64,000 nucleotides of DNA from Agromyces fucosus (GTDB taxonomy: Bacteria > Actinomycetota > Actinomycetes > Actinomycetales > Microbacteriaceae), in contig NZ_SDPO01000002.1 of the NCBI RefSeq assembly GCF_004134865.1, forward strand, positions 1 through 64,000, given 5' to 3'. Each line of letters starts with the position of its first letter. The first letter of the stretch is position 1. This document shows, piece after piece, positions 40,801 to 49,091 of this stretch. The notes below the pieces were generated by a model. It was not told the origin of the DNA. It worked only from the letters and a program-made list of their open reading frames with translations, and did not search any database. Position numbers and translations under genes: made by a program.

Positions 40801-41307
40801 TCGGCGAAGCTCGACGCCCTCTTCGACCAGCTCGACGAGGTGGTCGCCGAGGGGCACCGCGCGCTCGTCTTCAGCCAGTTCACGTCGTTCCTGCAGATCG
40901 CGGCCGCACGGCTGGATGCAGCGGGAGTGCCCTACGCCTACCTCGACGGCTCGACCACTCGGCGCGGCGACGTCATCGCGAAGTTCCGCGAAGGCGATGC
41001 TCCCGTGTTCCTGATCAGCCTGAAGGCGGGCGGCTTCGGGCTGAATCTCACCGAGGCCGACTACGTGTTCCTCCTCGACCCCTGGTGGAACCCCGCGAGC
41101 GAGGCGCAGGCCGTCGACCGCGCGCACCGCATCGGCCAGTCGAAGTCGGTGAACGTCTACCGCATGGTCGCCGAGGGCACGATCGAGGAGAAGGTCATGG
41201 CGCTGAAGGCCCGCAAGGCGAAGCTCGTCTCGTCGCTCATGGACGACGGCGAGCTCTTCAGCGAGACCCTCACCGCCGACGACATCAGAGGGCTGCTCGG
41301 CAGCTGA
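37882..41307 (+). CDS. SWIM zinc-finger SNF2-family helicase
   Basis: 1141 residues. An N-terminal SWIM finger (CTCPVGRNCKH near residue 78) precedes a long middle region. The SNF2 ATPase has Walker A DDMGLGKTAQT (near 702), LVLDEAQFVKN (motif II, DEAQ, near 805), FRLAVTGTPVENNLMELW and, in the second RecA domain, VFSQFTSFLQ, ISLKAGGFGLNLTEADYVFLLDPWWNPA and HRIGQ. It should be a DNA translocase acting on nucleic acid-protein complexes, for example RNA polymerase or nucleoid proteins. GAAGG precedes ATG 37882. tRNA-Arg follows on the other strand. Confidence 0.93.
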   Translation: MPVDTYPFVEELAIARFVGPLNLSRGRTAERAGAVVSLNWDPAHFRLSADVRGTAPDPYRSTVRLDLGMPGRATILAGSCTCPVGRNCKHVAATLIASAERHKREQAEAVDSETRDAASAAASGWRGELAALAGTAHGSDGPADDSAVRQPLALQFELRERVSRKASARQTARDEPASSAASVDRLAVRPVTRGTRGGWIKGSLTWQNVGFQGRAGGFDPAQARWFAEFSLLKGTRHSAFAEYGSAWISLDEYESRTLWALLEAAPRLGIALVGGTARTVIDIAKPAVIGLDARHAPAAPGDGQGSGAHAIPTAAPGADAAPALETGTDLVLTPSVTVGGRSYPTELVRLIGDHGVYAFDFAAGTITLAPLAAPLTTAGRAAVRRRSPIIVPAAEIPTFVEEQYAPLARSLRLASGDGSFPLPELPLATLVATMRHEPNHVVRLEWQWEADGGRRLTLDAPDAEFHDPERERLVATSAAALLAGDPAGLPAVTPGTEPRLRPEAELRGLASAEFTARLLPRLQELDRLRVDVVGDPPAYRELVEAPTLTVTTVESDRTDWFDLGVVVTVEGKKVPFGPLFSALAKGRAKLLLIDGSYLSLKQPVFDPLRELIEEAGSLREWEAGLTISRYQTSLWAEFEDLADQSETAVAWRDTVAGLHAADGVEDVAPPAGLAMELRPYQLAGFRWLAFLHRHGLGGILADDMGLGKTAQTLALIAHAAETAPEGERRPFLVVAPTSVVSNWAAEAARFVPGLRVETVTATRAASGTRLSDVAARADIVVTSYAILRLDAPEFAGLDWAGLVLDEAQFVKNHSSKANAAARDIRAPFRLAVTGTPVENNLMELWALLKIVAPGLFPSARGFAERFARPIENDHHAERLATLRRRIRPFMLRRTKDVVAPELPPKQEQVLTVQLDPEHQRVYDAFLQLERQKLLGLIDDLDRNRFTVFRSLTLLRMLSLHAALIDPEQYAEVPSAKLDALFDQLDEVVAEGHRALVFSQFTSFLQIAAARLDAAGVPYAYLDGSTTRRGDVIAKFREGDAPVFLISLKAGGFGLNLTEADYVFLLDPWWNPASEAQAVDRAHRIGQSKSVNVYRMVAEGTIEEKVMALKARKAKLVSSLMDDGELFSETLTADDIRGLLGS

Positions 41308-41314
41308 CGCGATC

Positions 41315-41389
41315 TGGTGCCCCTGGAGGGACTCGAACCCCCAACCTGCTCCTTAGGACGGAGTTGCTCTTCCATTGAGCTACAGAGGC
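41315..41389 (-). tRNA. tRNA-Arg (anticodon CCT)
   Basis: The minus strand reads as a cloverleaf. The acceptor GCCTCTG pairs with CAGGGGC, the D arm is TAGCTCAATGGAAGAGCA, the anticodon stem CTCC/GGAG holds loop GTCCTAA (anticodon CCT, codon AGG), and the T arm is GGGGG TTCGAGT CCCTC. Discriminator A is followed by an encoded CCA (41315-41317). Confidence 0.95.
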
Positions 41390-41413
41390 TGGCCGCATCA
41401 GAGTCTACCCGGA

Positions 41414-41591
41414 GCGCGGCAGCGTGTTCTGCGGCACCGTCGAGGAGCCGACGTGAGGAGATCAGCGATTCTGAGGTCCGATCGCGGCCCGATCATCCTC
41501 GGGATCGCCGATCTCCTCGGAATTGCGGGAGCTCCGCCGGGATGAGGGTTGGGCGGCATCACGCACGCCGCGCGGTAGCGTGTTCTGCGGC
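41414..41591 (+). repeat. 22-bp direct repeat pair
   Basis: GCGCGGCAGCGTGTTCTGCGGC at 41414-41435 recurs at 41570-41591 with one change (C to T at the seventh base). The copies flank a ~135-base non-coding stretch between tRNA-Arg and the lactonase gene. I see no gene in this interval. Confidence 0.6.
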
Positions 41592-41635
41592 GCGCGAGCG
41601 CCGGCGACAGCGGCGGTGCCGCGGAACGGGGCGGC

Positions 41636-42676
41636 ATGAGCGAGTCGACGAGCACGAGGTTCTGGGTGGGCGCGTCGACGGTCGGTGCGCTCGGCACGGC
41701 GGCACGAGGCATCCGCTCGCTCGACCTTGCCGCCGACGGCACCGCGACCCTCGGCGACCCCGTCGACGTCGGCCCGAACCCAATGTTCCTCGCGGTCTCC
41801 CCCGCCACCGGCGTGCTCGGCATCGTCCACGAGCTCGCCGACGGCCTCGTCTCGACGTGGACGTTCGAGGGCGACGCCGTCACGCCCTTCGGACTGGTCG
41901 GCTCGACCGGGGCGGCCGACCCCTGCCACCTCGCCTTCGACGAGGCCGGCGGCCTCATCTTCGCGGCGAACTACTCGGGCGCGAGGGTCTCGGTGCATCA
42001 TGCAGCCCCGGATGTCCCGGCCGACGCCGCCCTGACCGCCGACTTCACCGGAGCCGGCCCGAACCACGAGCGTCAGGAGTCGTCGCACCCGCATCAGGCC
42101 GTCGTCGACTCGGCACGCGATCAGCTGCTGGTGCCCGACCTCGGTTCCGACCGGGTGCGCGTGCTCGCGCTCGACGCGCTTCCCGAGGCGTTCGACCACG
42201 ACGGGTCACGCGACATCGTCGTGCACGCCGGTGCGGGCCCCCGCCACCTCGTGATCGCCGGCGACCTCGCGATCACCGCCAACGAGCTCGATCGCACGGC
42301 GAGCGTCATCGATCTCGCGGAGGGCCGCGAAATCGCGTGGTTCCCGATCGGCGACGACGTCGAGCCGCGGGGCCTCGGCTGCTCGGCGATCCGGTTGACG
42401 CGCGGCGGCATCGTGCTCATCGGGGATCGCGACGCCGACGCGCTGCGCGGCCTGCGCCTCGACGTCGAGGCACGCACGCTCGAACTCGTCGCGACGGTCG
42501 CGACCGGCGGGCGCCACCCGCGCGATCTCGAACTGACGCACGACGAGCGGTTCGCACTCGTCGCCGACCAGGGCTCGGACTCGATCGCCGTCATCGCGCT
42601 CGACCCGATCGGCATTCCGACGCGCGTCGCCGGCGTCGTCGAGACGCCGGCACCGGCCTGTCTCGCGCGGGTCTGA
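41636..42676 (+). CDS. lactonase family beta-propeller protein (6-phosphogluconolactonase-like)
   Basis: 346 residues of the Pgl/lactonase_7 beta-propeller family (PF10282). Visible are GIRSLDLAADGTATLGDPVDVGPNPMFLAVSP, FAANYSGARVSVHH, the conserved HPHQAVVDSARDQLLVPDLGSDRVRVLALD, GAGPRHLVIAGDLAITANELDRTASVI, GGRHPRDLELTHDERFALVADQGSDSIAV. By homology it may hydrolyse 6-phosphogluconolactone, but many actinobacterial members are uncharacterised. The ATG lies 14 bases after GCGGAACGGGGCGG. A terminator follows. Confidence 0.85.
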   Translation: MSESTSTRFWVGASTVGALGTAARGIRSLDLAADGTATLGDPVDVGPNPMFLAVSPATGVLGIVHELADGLVSTWTFEGDAVTPFGLVGSTGAADPCHLAFDEAGGLIFAANYSGARVSVHHAAPDVPADAALTADFTGAGPNHERQESSHPHQAVVDSARDQLLVPDLGSDRVRVLALDALPEAFDHDGSRDIVVHAGAGPRHLVIAGDLAITANELDRTASVIDLAEGREIAWFPIGDDVEPRGLGCSAIRLTRGGIVLIGDRDADALRGLRLDVEARTLELVATVATGGRHPRDLELTHDERFALVADQGSDSIAVIALDPIGIPTRVAGVVETPAPACLARV

Positions 42677-42718
42677 CTCCGCGGTCTCGAGACGCCGCCC
42701 TCCGAGCCGGCGGCCGCG

Positions 42719-42740
42719 CCGCCCGGGCTCAGCCGGGCGG
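42719..42740. terminator. terminator hairpin between convergent genes
   Basis: CCGCCCGG - GCTCAG - CCGGGCGG, a perfect 8-bp stem. It overlaps the last codons of the CHAP gene and sits downstream of the lactonase gene. Confidence 0.65.
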
Positions 42741-43700
42741 GTAGAGGTACAGGGCGGACCCCGCCGGGATGGTGCGGCGGTGGTACGAGTGGTCGGAGTT
42801 CTGGTTGTACTCCTCGATGTTGACACTGCCGTCGGCGTTGATCGACTGCACGTACGCCACGTGGTTGTACGGGAACCAGGCGACCGCGCCGATGACGGGC
42901 TCGCTCGACGTGGGCCACCCCTTGCTCGCCCAGGCATCGGCCCACGCGTAGGCGCTGCCTGAGGCGAGGTTCGACCAGTCCCACTTCCAGGGGGCGCTCG
43001 TGACGCCGGCATCGCGGTTCATGCGCCAGGCCACGAAGTCGACGCACTCGCGGTAGTAGTACCGCAGCGGCGACAGGCCTCCGCCGAAGTCGTCGGGGGT
43101 CTGGTCCCACCAGGGGTAGTCGTCGCCCTCGGCCTTGACCGTGTATATCGCGTAGCTGCCCGAGCCCCGCGAGGCGAGGTTGGCCGCCCAGGCCGCCTTG
43201 TCCTTCGCCTCCTGGTCGAGGCGCGCGGCTTCGATCTCCGCCTTCGTCTCGACGGCGTAGGCCTCGCTCGACAGCGGGGCACCGCTCACGAGCGACGAGA
43301 CCTCGACATCTTGCGCCTCGGCCCTCGAGAGGCTGAAGGTACCGGATGCCCCGAACGTCTCGCCGCCCGGCATGAACGCGTACGCGGGCAACGCCACGGT
43401 GCCGACGATCGCCGGAACGACGAGCATCGTCGAGAAGACGCGGAACGGGCCGTTGCGGCGTGCGGCCCCGCGAGGCGCCCTGGCGACGACGGCGGCGACA
43501 TCCGATGCGCCGGCCGGGCTGGAGGCGCTCGCCGGGCCCGCCGGTGCGGATGCCTCGGATGCCGCGGCATCCGTACGACCCTTGGCCCGCTTGGAGCGTC
43601 GTCGCTCTGCTGGAGCATTGCCTCGTGCGCGACCTCGGTCGGCCGATCGACGCGAGGAGCGCGGGCGCTCCGATGCGTCGTTCGTCTCGTCACCGTTCAA
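42729..43700 (-). CDS. CHAP-domain cell-wall hydrolase
   Basis: 323 residues. A long Arg/Ala-rich cytoplasmic N-terminus (about 1-85) precedes one membrane or signal segment (VFSTMLVVPAIVGTVALPAYAF) and a stalk (AEAQDVEVSSLVSGAPLSSEAYAVETKAEIEAARL). A C-terminal CHAP domain (about 195-323) has the catalytic Cys in YYYRECVDFVAWRM and His in PYNHVAYVQ. It should cleave peptidoglycan peptides or amides outside the cell. The start is TTG 43700 with GGAGG eight bases upstream. The N-terminal half is paralogous to the NlpC/P60 protein at 45882-46739. Confidence 0.88.
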   Translation of the reverse strand: MNGDETNDASERPRSSRRSADRGRARGNAPAERRRSKRAKGRTDAAASEASAPAGPASASSPAGASDVAAVVARAPRGAARRNGPFRVFSTMLVVPAIVGTVALPAYAFMPGGETFGASGTFSLSRAEAQDVEVSSLVSGAPLSSEAYAVETKAEIEAARLDQEAKDKAAWAANLASRGSGSYAIYTVKAEGDDYPWWDQTPDDFGGGLSPLRYYYRECVDFVAWRMNRDAGVTSAPWKWDWSNLASGSAYAWADAWASKGWPTSSEPVIGAVAWFPYNHVAYVQSINADGSVNIEEYNQNSDHSYHRRTIPAGSALYLYPPG

Positions 43701-43829
43701 CAGTTGGACCTCCGGGCACCGCTCCGAGGCCGCAGTGCAGCCCGGGAACGGAGTGGCTTCTCGGGTGCCGGCGACCTCGAGGGACGCCGGACTCGTTTCA
43801 CCTTAGGGCACGGCCTGCGTCTTTGTCAC
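43701..43829 (-). promoter_or_regulatory. promoter and structured leader of CHAP gene
   Basis: On the minus strand GTGACA (43824-43829) is followed by 18 bases and TAAGGT (43800-43805). Transcription should start near 43793. The ~90-base leader opens with ACGAGTCCGGCG, can form CCGGCG/CGCCGG, contains CGAGAAGCCACTC, and ends in GGAGG before the TTG. The same blocks occur in the leader of the NlpC/P60 gene. A regulatory RNA such as the c-di-AMP (ydaO) riboswitch is possible but not proven. Confidence 0.5.
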
Positions 43830-44906
43830 GATCAGTCCGTCATCGTGCGCGTCGCCGTCGGCCTGCTCGACCGCACCGGTGTTGCGGAGGAACACGATGA
43901 CCCAACTGAAGACCAGGACGGCGACGATCAGTTCGACCGCGGTCAGGTTGTAGTACCCGCTGATGAAGAAGGCGGCGAGCACCACGATGATGCCGACGTA
44001 GACGTAGCCGAGCACGACGAACACCCTCGGCATCGTCGGGAGCAGCGCGTGGAGGCTCAGGACCATCACCACGTACACGATCGCCATGCCGGTGGCCGCG
44101 AGATTGTGCGCGCCGAGGTACTCGTCGACCGGGAAGATGCCGACGCACGCGAGCAGGATCCCGATCACGACGAGGCCGAGGCGCACGAGGTTGCGGCCCC
44201 GCCGCTCCGAGACGCTGTCGGCCGGAAGGAACGCGGTCGCGTAGTGCGCGATGGTCGTCACCATCACCCCCGCGATGATGAGCGTCAGGTTGAAGGCGAG
44301 TGCCGAGAGGTCGTCGCTCATGCCGAGCGTGCTGAGGTTCTTCTGCCACCAGAGCGGATCGGTCGCGCTCAGCATGCTGGCGAGCGCCCCCACCGCCAGG
44401 AACATGGCGAGCACGAGGGAGAGCAGCATGGGCGTGAGGTTCACCGCCGACAGGTACGCCATGTACGCGGAGAGCGCCATCGCGACCCCGCCGAGGACGG
44501 CGGCCGGGAACCCGTAGACGAGGGCGCCGACGAAGCTCTGGCTGAGGAGCGATGCCAGCCCGGTCCACGCGAGGAGTGCGATCACGCCGAGCGCGAGCGC
44601 CAGCGCCGCGACGTCGAACCAGTGCAGGCGCCGCCGGTACCCCGGCGCCGTGCGTGCGCGCGAGCGCCGCACCGCGCAGCCGAACACGAACGCGACGATG
44701 GCGGAGACGGCACCGCCGACCGCGGCGAAGATGCCGATCGATCCCCGGCCCGCGATCGGCACGTCCTGATCCCAGAACACGAACAGGCCGACGAGCGCCC
44801 CGACCACGAAGGCGGCCGCGCCCACGAGCAGCGCCGACGACTCCTTGGCCTCAGCGGACCGTGACGGATGCCGCAGCATCCCTGCGAGAGATGGCGAATC
44901 GGACAT
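43803..44906 (-). CDS. DUF998 family membrane protein
   Basis: 367 residues with about nine membrane helices. After a short cytoplasmic N-terminus, two helices (about residues 25-80) lead to the DUF998 core, which has ATDPLWWQKNLSTLGMSDDLSALAFNLTLIIAG (the conserved xPLWWQ...S.LG motif) and NLAATGMAIVYVVMVLSLHALLP. Function unknown. ATG 44906 has GGAGG upstream; an in-frame ATG at 44930 lacks one. It is upstream of and on the same strand as the CHAP gene, whose -10 overlaps its stop codon. Confidence 0.8.
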   Translation of the reverse strand: MSDSPSLAGMLRHPSRSAEAKESSALLVGAAAFVVGALVGLFVFWDQDVPIAGRGSIGIFAAVGGAVSAIVAFVFGCAVRRSRARTAPGYRRRLHWFDVAALALALGVIALLAWTGLASLLSQSFVGALVYGFPAAVLGGVAMALSAYMAYLSAVNLTPMLLSLVLAMFLAVGALASMLSATDPLWWQKNLSTLGMSDDLSALAFNLTLIIAGVMVTTIAHYATAFLPADSVSERRGRNLVRLGLVVIGILLACVGIFPVDEYLGAHNLAATGMAIVYVVMVLSLHALLPTMPRVFVVLGYVYVGIIVVLAAFFISGYYNLTAVELIVAVLVFSWVIVFLRNTGAVEQADGDAHDDGLIVTKTQAVP

Positions 44907-45020
44907 TCGGATCCTCCTGCACTTCCGCAACAGCGGAGCCGAAATGTGCTCCCGTTCGGCAGCGTAGACCCGCGGTGCCCCTGAGGGAAGGATTCGCGGC
45001 CAGCGCGCCTCGCGCCCCGG

Positions 45021-45518
45021 TCAGGCCGCCGTCACGAGGTACTCGTCCCACTGCGGCAGCGGCCGCTCGAACCCGCGCGCCACCCAATTGCGTCCGCTCG
45101 GCCGGCCGGGCGTGAACCGGAGTTCCCAGCCCATCTCGGCCGGCGTGCGATCGCTCTTCGTGTTGTTGCAGCGCAGGCAGCAGGCGACGAGGTTCTCCCA
45201 CGTGTCACGACCGCCTCGCGAGCGTGGAAGCACGTGGTCGATCGTGGCTGCCGGGCGGGCGCAGTACGCGCAGGCGTGGTCGTCGCGGCGGAGCACGCCC
45301 CGACGGCTCACCGGCGCTTGGTTGACGCGTGGAGCGCGGACGTAGCGGGTGAGCAGGATGACGCTCGGCCGCTGCCACGATCCGCTCGCGGCGCAGACGG
45401 GATTGCCCACGTCGTGCTGGATGACGGTGGCCTTGTGATTCATGACGAGGAGCAGCGCCCGCTTGAAGGAGACGACGGCGAGCGGCTCATAGCCCGCATT
45501 GAGCACGAGGGTGCGCAT
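45021..45518 (-). CDS. HNH endonuclease
   Basis: 165 residues: MRTLVLNAGYEPLAVVSFKRALLLVMNHKATVI at the N-terminus. An HNH/zinc domain contains CAYC, IDHVLPRSRGGRDTWENLVACCLRCNNTKSDRT, with two CxxC-like pairs and the His-Asn-His core. The C-terminus is short (WDEYLVTAA). This single-domain HNH protein is, as I recall, conserved through much of Actinobacteria as a chromosomal gene; its substrate is unknown. AAAGG lies six bases before ATG 45518. The leader is long and contains a terminator-like hairpin (45644-45672). Confidence 0.9.
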   Translation of the reverse strand: MRTLVLNAGYEPLAVVSFKRALLLVMNHKATVIQHDVGNPVCAASGSWQRPSVILLTRYVRAPRVNQAPVSRRGVLRRDDHACAYCARPAATIDHVLPRSRGGRDTWENLVACCLRCNNTKSDRTPAEMGWELRFTPGRPSGRNWVARGFERPLPQWDEYLVTAA

Positions 45519-45821
45519 GGAGTGCCTTTCGATCGGTGCTGGATGGCTTCCAGCCGCGTGAACGGATCGGCGGTCCGAGAGGACGTCGGGCGGTGGCGGG
45601 CAGCGCCGGCGCGCCGTGGCTCGAGGGCCCCTGAAAACAGAGAACGGGCACCGTCGTGATGACAGTGCCCGTCGAGGCCTCGGCCCGGTTCGTGCTCGTT
45701 CGACTGCTGCGCCGTTGGTCGAAGAGCGCGCGCGCATCCGTGGAATGGATGCTGCACGACTTCACCATCGGCTTCCCCTGCCCGGTTTCTCGGATCGTCA
45801 GGGTCTCAGGTTAGAACACGA
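45519..45821 (-). other. long leader of HNH gene with possible short ORF
   Basis: About 300 bases without a recognised gene. On the minus strand an ATG at 45766-45768, preceded by AGGGGA, opens a frame MVKSCSIHSTDARALFDQRR... The frame runs through the hairpin at 45644-45672. It may be a leader peptide, a small unrecognised gene or chance. Nothing else is seen here. Confidence 0.35.
45644..45672 (-). terminator. intrinsic terminator-like hairpin (possible attenuator)
   Basis: Read on the minus strand, ACGGGCAC - 13 bases - GTGCCCGT forms a perfect 8-bp stem followed by TCTCTGTTTTC. It lies 125 bases upstream of the HNH start, in the same direction, so it could end a short upstream transcript or attenuate the HNH gene. 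Confidence 0.6.
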
Positions 45822-45851
45822 ATGGCGCGCCGGGAACTTCCGGCGCGCCAT
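45822..45851 (-). terminator. terminator of the NlpC/P60 gene
   Basis: ATGGCGCGCCGG - 6-base loop - CCGGCGCGCCAT is a perfect 12-bp stem 30 bases after the NlpC/P60 stop. On the minus strand it is followed by TCGTGTTCTAACC. Confidence 0.8.
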
Positions 45852-45881
45852 CCACGCGTGGTGTCACGCGATGTTCATCGG

Positions 45882-46739
45882 TCAGATGCCGATGCGCACG
45901 ATGTAGTAGTCGCTCGTCCAGATGGGCTGCACCCGCACCGATGCGCCTTCGTACGGCGCGTGCAGGATCATGCCGTTGCCGGCGTAGAACCCGTCGTGGC
46001 CCGGCATGATGACGAGGTCGCCGGGCTGCGCGTCGGCCTCGGAGATGCGGGTGCCCATGGCGCCCTGACCGGCCGAGGAGTGCGGCATGCCGACGCCGAA
46101 CTGGGCGTAGACGTACATCACGAAGCCCGAGCAGTCGAAGCCGGCGGGGGTGGCGCCGCCGTAGACGTAGGGAACGCCGACGTACTGCGAGGCGACGCTG
46201 TAGACGCTCCCGAGGTCGAAGTTCGGGTAGGGCGGGTTGGCGAGGAAGTCGCCGACGGACGGACCCGAGTACGACGCCGCATACGACGTCATGGCCTGCT
46301 CAGCGGCGACTCGCGCCGCTTCGGCCTGCGCCGCGGCCTCGGCGGCGGCCTGGATCTCGGCGCCCGAGACGGCGGCGTAGCTGTCGGTCGTGACCGGAGC
46401 CGCGATGACGTCGTCGGTCACCTCGACCGACTGCGCCTGCGCCTTGGTGAGCTTCGTCACGTCGGTCTCGGCGAACTGCGGGCCGGTCGAGCCGGGCGCG
46501 AAGGCGTACGCGGGGATCGCGAGCGTGCCGACGATGCCGGCCGCGACCGCCATCACGAGCACGTTCGCGAGCGGGCCGCGGCGCAGTCGACGGGTCGACG
46601 GCAGCGTCGACGCGACGCGAGCAGCGGCATCAGGCTGGGCAGTGCTGGGGGAAACGGGTGCTTTCGCGGCGATGATCGCCTTCGTCGCAGCTCCGCGGGC
46701 GGGGTTCCTGGTGAGCCGCCGCCGTGAGAATCGAGCCAA
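45882..46739 (-). CDS. NlpC/P60 family cell-wall endopeptidase
   Basis: 285 residues from TTG 46739. A basic N-terminus precedes a signal/membrane segment (LANVLVMAVAAGIVGTLAIPAYAF), a stalk (LTKAQAQSVEVTDDVIAAPVTTDSYAAVSGAEIQAA), an Ala-rich helix and a C-terminal NlpC/P60 domain. That domain has VPYVYGGATPAGFDCSGFVMYVYAQFG (catalytic Cys) and PGHDGFYAGNGMILHAP (His). It should cut stem peptides of peptidoglycan (RipA-like). GGAGG lies eight bases before the TTG; an in-frame ATG at 46793 would lie inside the leader. The N-terminal module and start type match the CHAP protein. Confidence 0.9.
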   Translation of the reverse strand: MARFSRRRLTRNPARGAATKAIIAAKAPVSPSTAQPDAAARVASTLPSTRRLRRGPLANVLVMAVAAGIVGTLAIPAYAFAPGSTGPQFAETDVTKLTKAQAQSVEVTDDVIAAPVTTDSYAAVSGAEIQAAAEAAAQAEAARVAAEQAMTSYAASYSGPSVGDFLANPPYPNFDLGSVYSVASQYVGVPYVYGGATPAGFDCSGFVMYVYAQFGVGMPHSSAGQGAMGTRISEADAQPGDLVIMPGHDGFYAGNGMILHAPYEGASVRVQPIWTSDYYIVRIGI

Positions 46740-46914
46740 GATGTGTACCTCCGTCGCCCCACGACATCGGATGTCACCCCACCGGATGCGCACGAGGGCG
46801 CCTACGGGTACTTGATCGAGCGGTGGGCTTGGGAGGCGTCTCGACCCTGGTCCTCCGACTGGCTTCTCGCCGGCGGACTCGAAAGAGACTACGCGAGGAG
46901 TGCCGGAATGTCAC
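46740..46914 (-). promoter_or_regulatory. promoter and structured leader of NlpC/P60 gene
   Basis: On the minus strand GTGACA (46909-46914), 17 bases, TAGTCT (46886-46891). Transcription should start near 46879. The ~140-base leader begins TCGAGTCCGCCGGCGAGAAGCCAGTCGG, contains GGAGGACC, CGGTGGGGTGACATCCG and two short inverted repeats (GACATC/GATGTC), and ends GGAGG before TTG. The opening resembles the 5' part of c-di-AMP (ydaO) riboswitches known upstream of actinobacterial wall hydrolases, but I cannot trace the complete consensus. Confidence 0.5.
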
Positions 46915-46943
46915 ATTCTGATCACGGCGTGGCGCTGATCAGG

Positions 46944-47636
46944 CTATTTGGCGATGAAGAGGTGGCTCGCGACCTCGGTCGGCAGCTCGAGGCCGCCCTC
47001 GACGCCATCGACGACGACGAGCACGTAGCCGCCTGCACGACTGAACGTCGCGTGGGCGCCGGGCATGACTCCGGCCTGCTTCATCTGGCTGAGGAGCTCG
47101 GGATCGAACTGCACGGGCTCGCCCAGGCGGCGCAGGACGCCGTGGACGGGTTCGTCGCTCGCCTCGACGGCATCGACGAGATTGACGACGCCCTCCATGA
47201 AGGCGTCTGCCGGCGGAAGCCCGAGCTCTTCGAGTCCAGGGATCGGGTTGCCGTACGGCGATTCGCGGGGGCCGCCGAGGATCTCGATCAGGCGGCGCTC
47301 GACCTGCTCGCTCATCACGTGCTCCCAGCGGCAGGCCTCATCGTGCACGAACTCCCACTCGAGTCCGATGACGTCGGAGAGCAGCCGCTCGGCGAGACGG
47401 TGCTTGCGCATGACGTGCACGGCCTTCGAACGGCCGTCGGGGGTGAGCTCGAGGTGCCGGTCGCCGGAGACGACGACGAGCCCGTCGCGCTCCATGCGAG
47501 CCACCGTCTGCGAGACGGTCGGCCCGGAGTGACCGAGTCGTTCGGAGATGCGTGCGCGGAGCGGCACGATGTTCTCCTCCTCGAGGTCGAGGATCGTGCG
47601 GAGATACATCTCCGTGGTGTCGATCAAGTCGGTCAC
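46944..47636 (-). CDS. iron-dependent regulator, DtxR/IdeR family
   Basis: 230 residues. The winged helix is LIDTTEMYLRTILDLEEENIVPLRARISERLGHSGPTVSQTVARMERDGLV. The metal-binding and dimerisation domain is HRLAERLLSDVIGLEWEFVHDEACRWEHVMSEQVERRL, with the DtxR-type Cys, Glu and His ligands in DEACRWEH. An SH3-like third domain follows (residues about 150-230). It represses iron uptake genes when Fe(II) is bound. GTG 47636 has AGGA upstream. It is divergent from serC with 70 bases between. Confidence 0.93.
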   Translation of the reverse strand: MTDLIDTTEMYLRTILDLEEENIVPLRARISERLGHSGPTVSQTVARMERDGLVVVSGDRHLELTPDGRSKAVHVMRKHRLAERLLSDVIGLEWEFVHDEACRWEHVMSEQVERRLIEILGGPRESPYGNPIPGLEELGLPPADAFMEGVVNLVDAVEASDEPVHGVLRRLGEPVQFDPELLSQMKQAGVMPGAHATFSRAGGYVLVVVDGVEGGLELPTEVASHLFIAK

Positions 47637-47694
47637 GCGCCATCCTCCCGTTGTCACAGCCCGTCGTCCAGCCTACCGGGCGGCACCCCCTCGC

Positions 47695-48822
<1,128 letters not shown>

Positions 48823-48827
48823 TCCCG

Positions 48828-49091
48828 ATGCGGCTCTGGCTGAGCGACGACGAGCGTCGCCCCGACCCGGCGCCCGCGAGGGCCGACGGCCGCAAGGCCG
48901 TGCTCGCGGGCACGCTCGGCTGGGGCGTCGCGCTCGTCGCGTGCCTCGTGTTCCGCGAGCCGCTCGAATCGGCGGGGCTCGGATGGTTCACGGCAGCCGC
49001 CGTCACCGGCATCGTGCTCGGCCTCATCGGCCTCGCGGTCGTGCAGGTGATCCGGCGGCGGGCCGGTCAGTCGGCGGAGCGCTCCGACTGA
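48828..49091 (+). CDS. DUF2530 family small membrane protein
   Basis: 87 residues: MRLWLSDDERRPDPAPARADGRKAVLAGTLGWGVALVACLVF, two membrane helices (about 26-42 and 53-75) and a basic tail. DUF2530 proteins are small actinobacterial membrane proteins of unknown function; I recall them next to serC and DUF3027. Its last 25 bases overlap the 3' end of the converging DUF3027 gene. Confidence 0.75.
   Translation: MRLWLSDDERRPDPAPARADGRKAVLAGTLGWGVALVACLVFREPLESAGLGWFTAAAVTGIVLGLIGLAVVQVIRRRAGQSAERSD

Noticed and set aside
41398..41958. Minus-strand frame in the tRNA-Arg to lactonase interval
   Set aside because: It overlaps the lactonase gene for most of its length, has no ribosome site and no recognisable motif.
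43701..43800. Firm call of a c-di-AMP riboswitch upstream of the CHAP gene
   Set aside because: Only two short blocks match the neighbouring leader and I cannot trace the riboswitch consensus, so it is kept only as a possibility.
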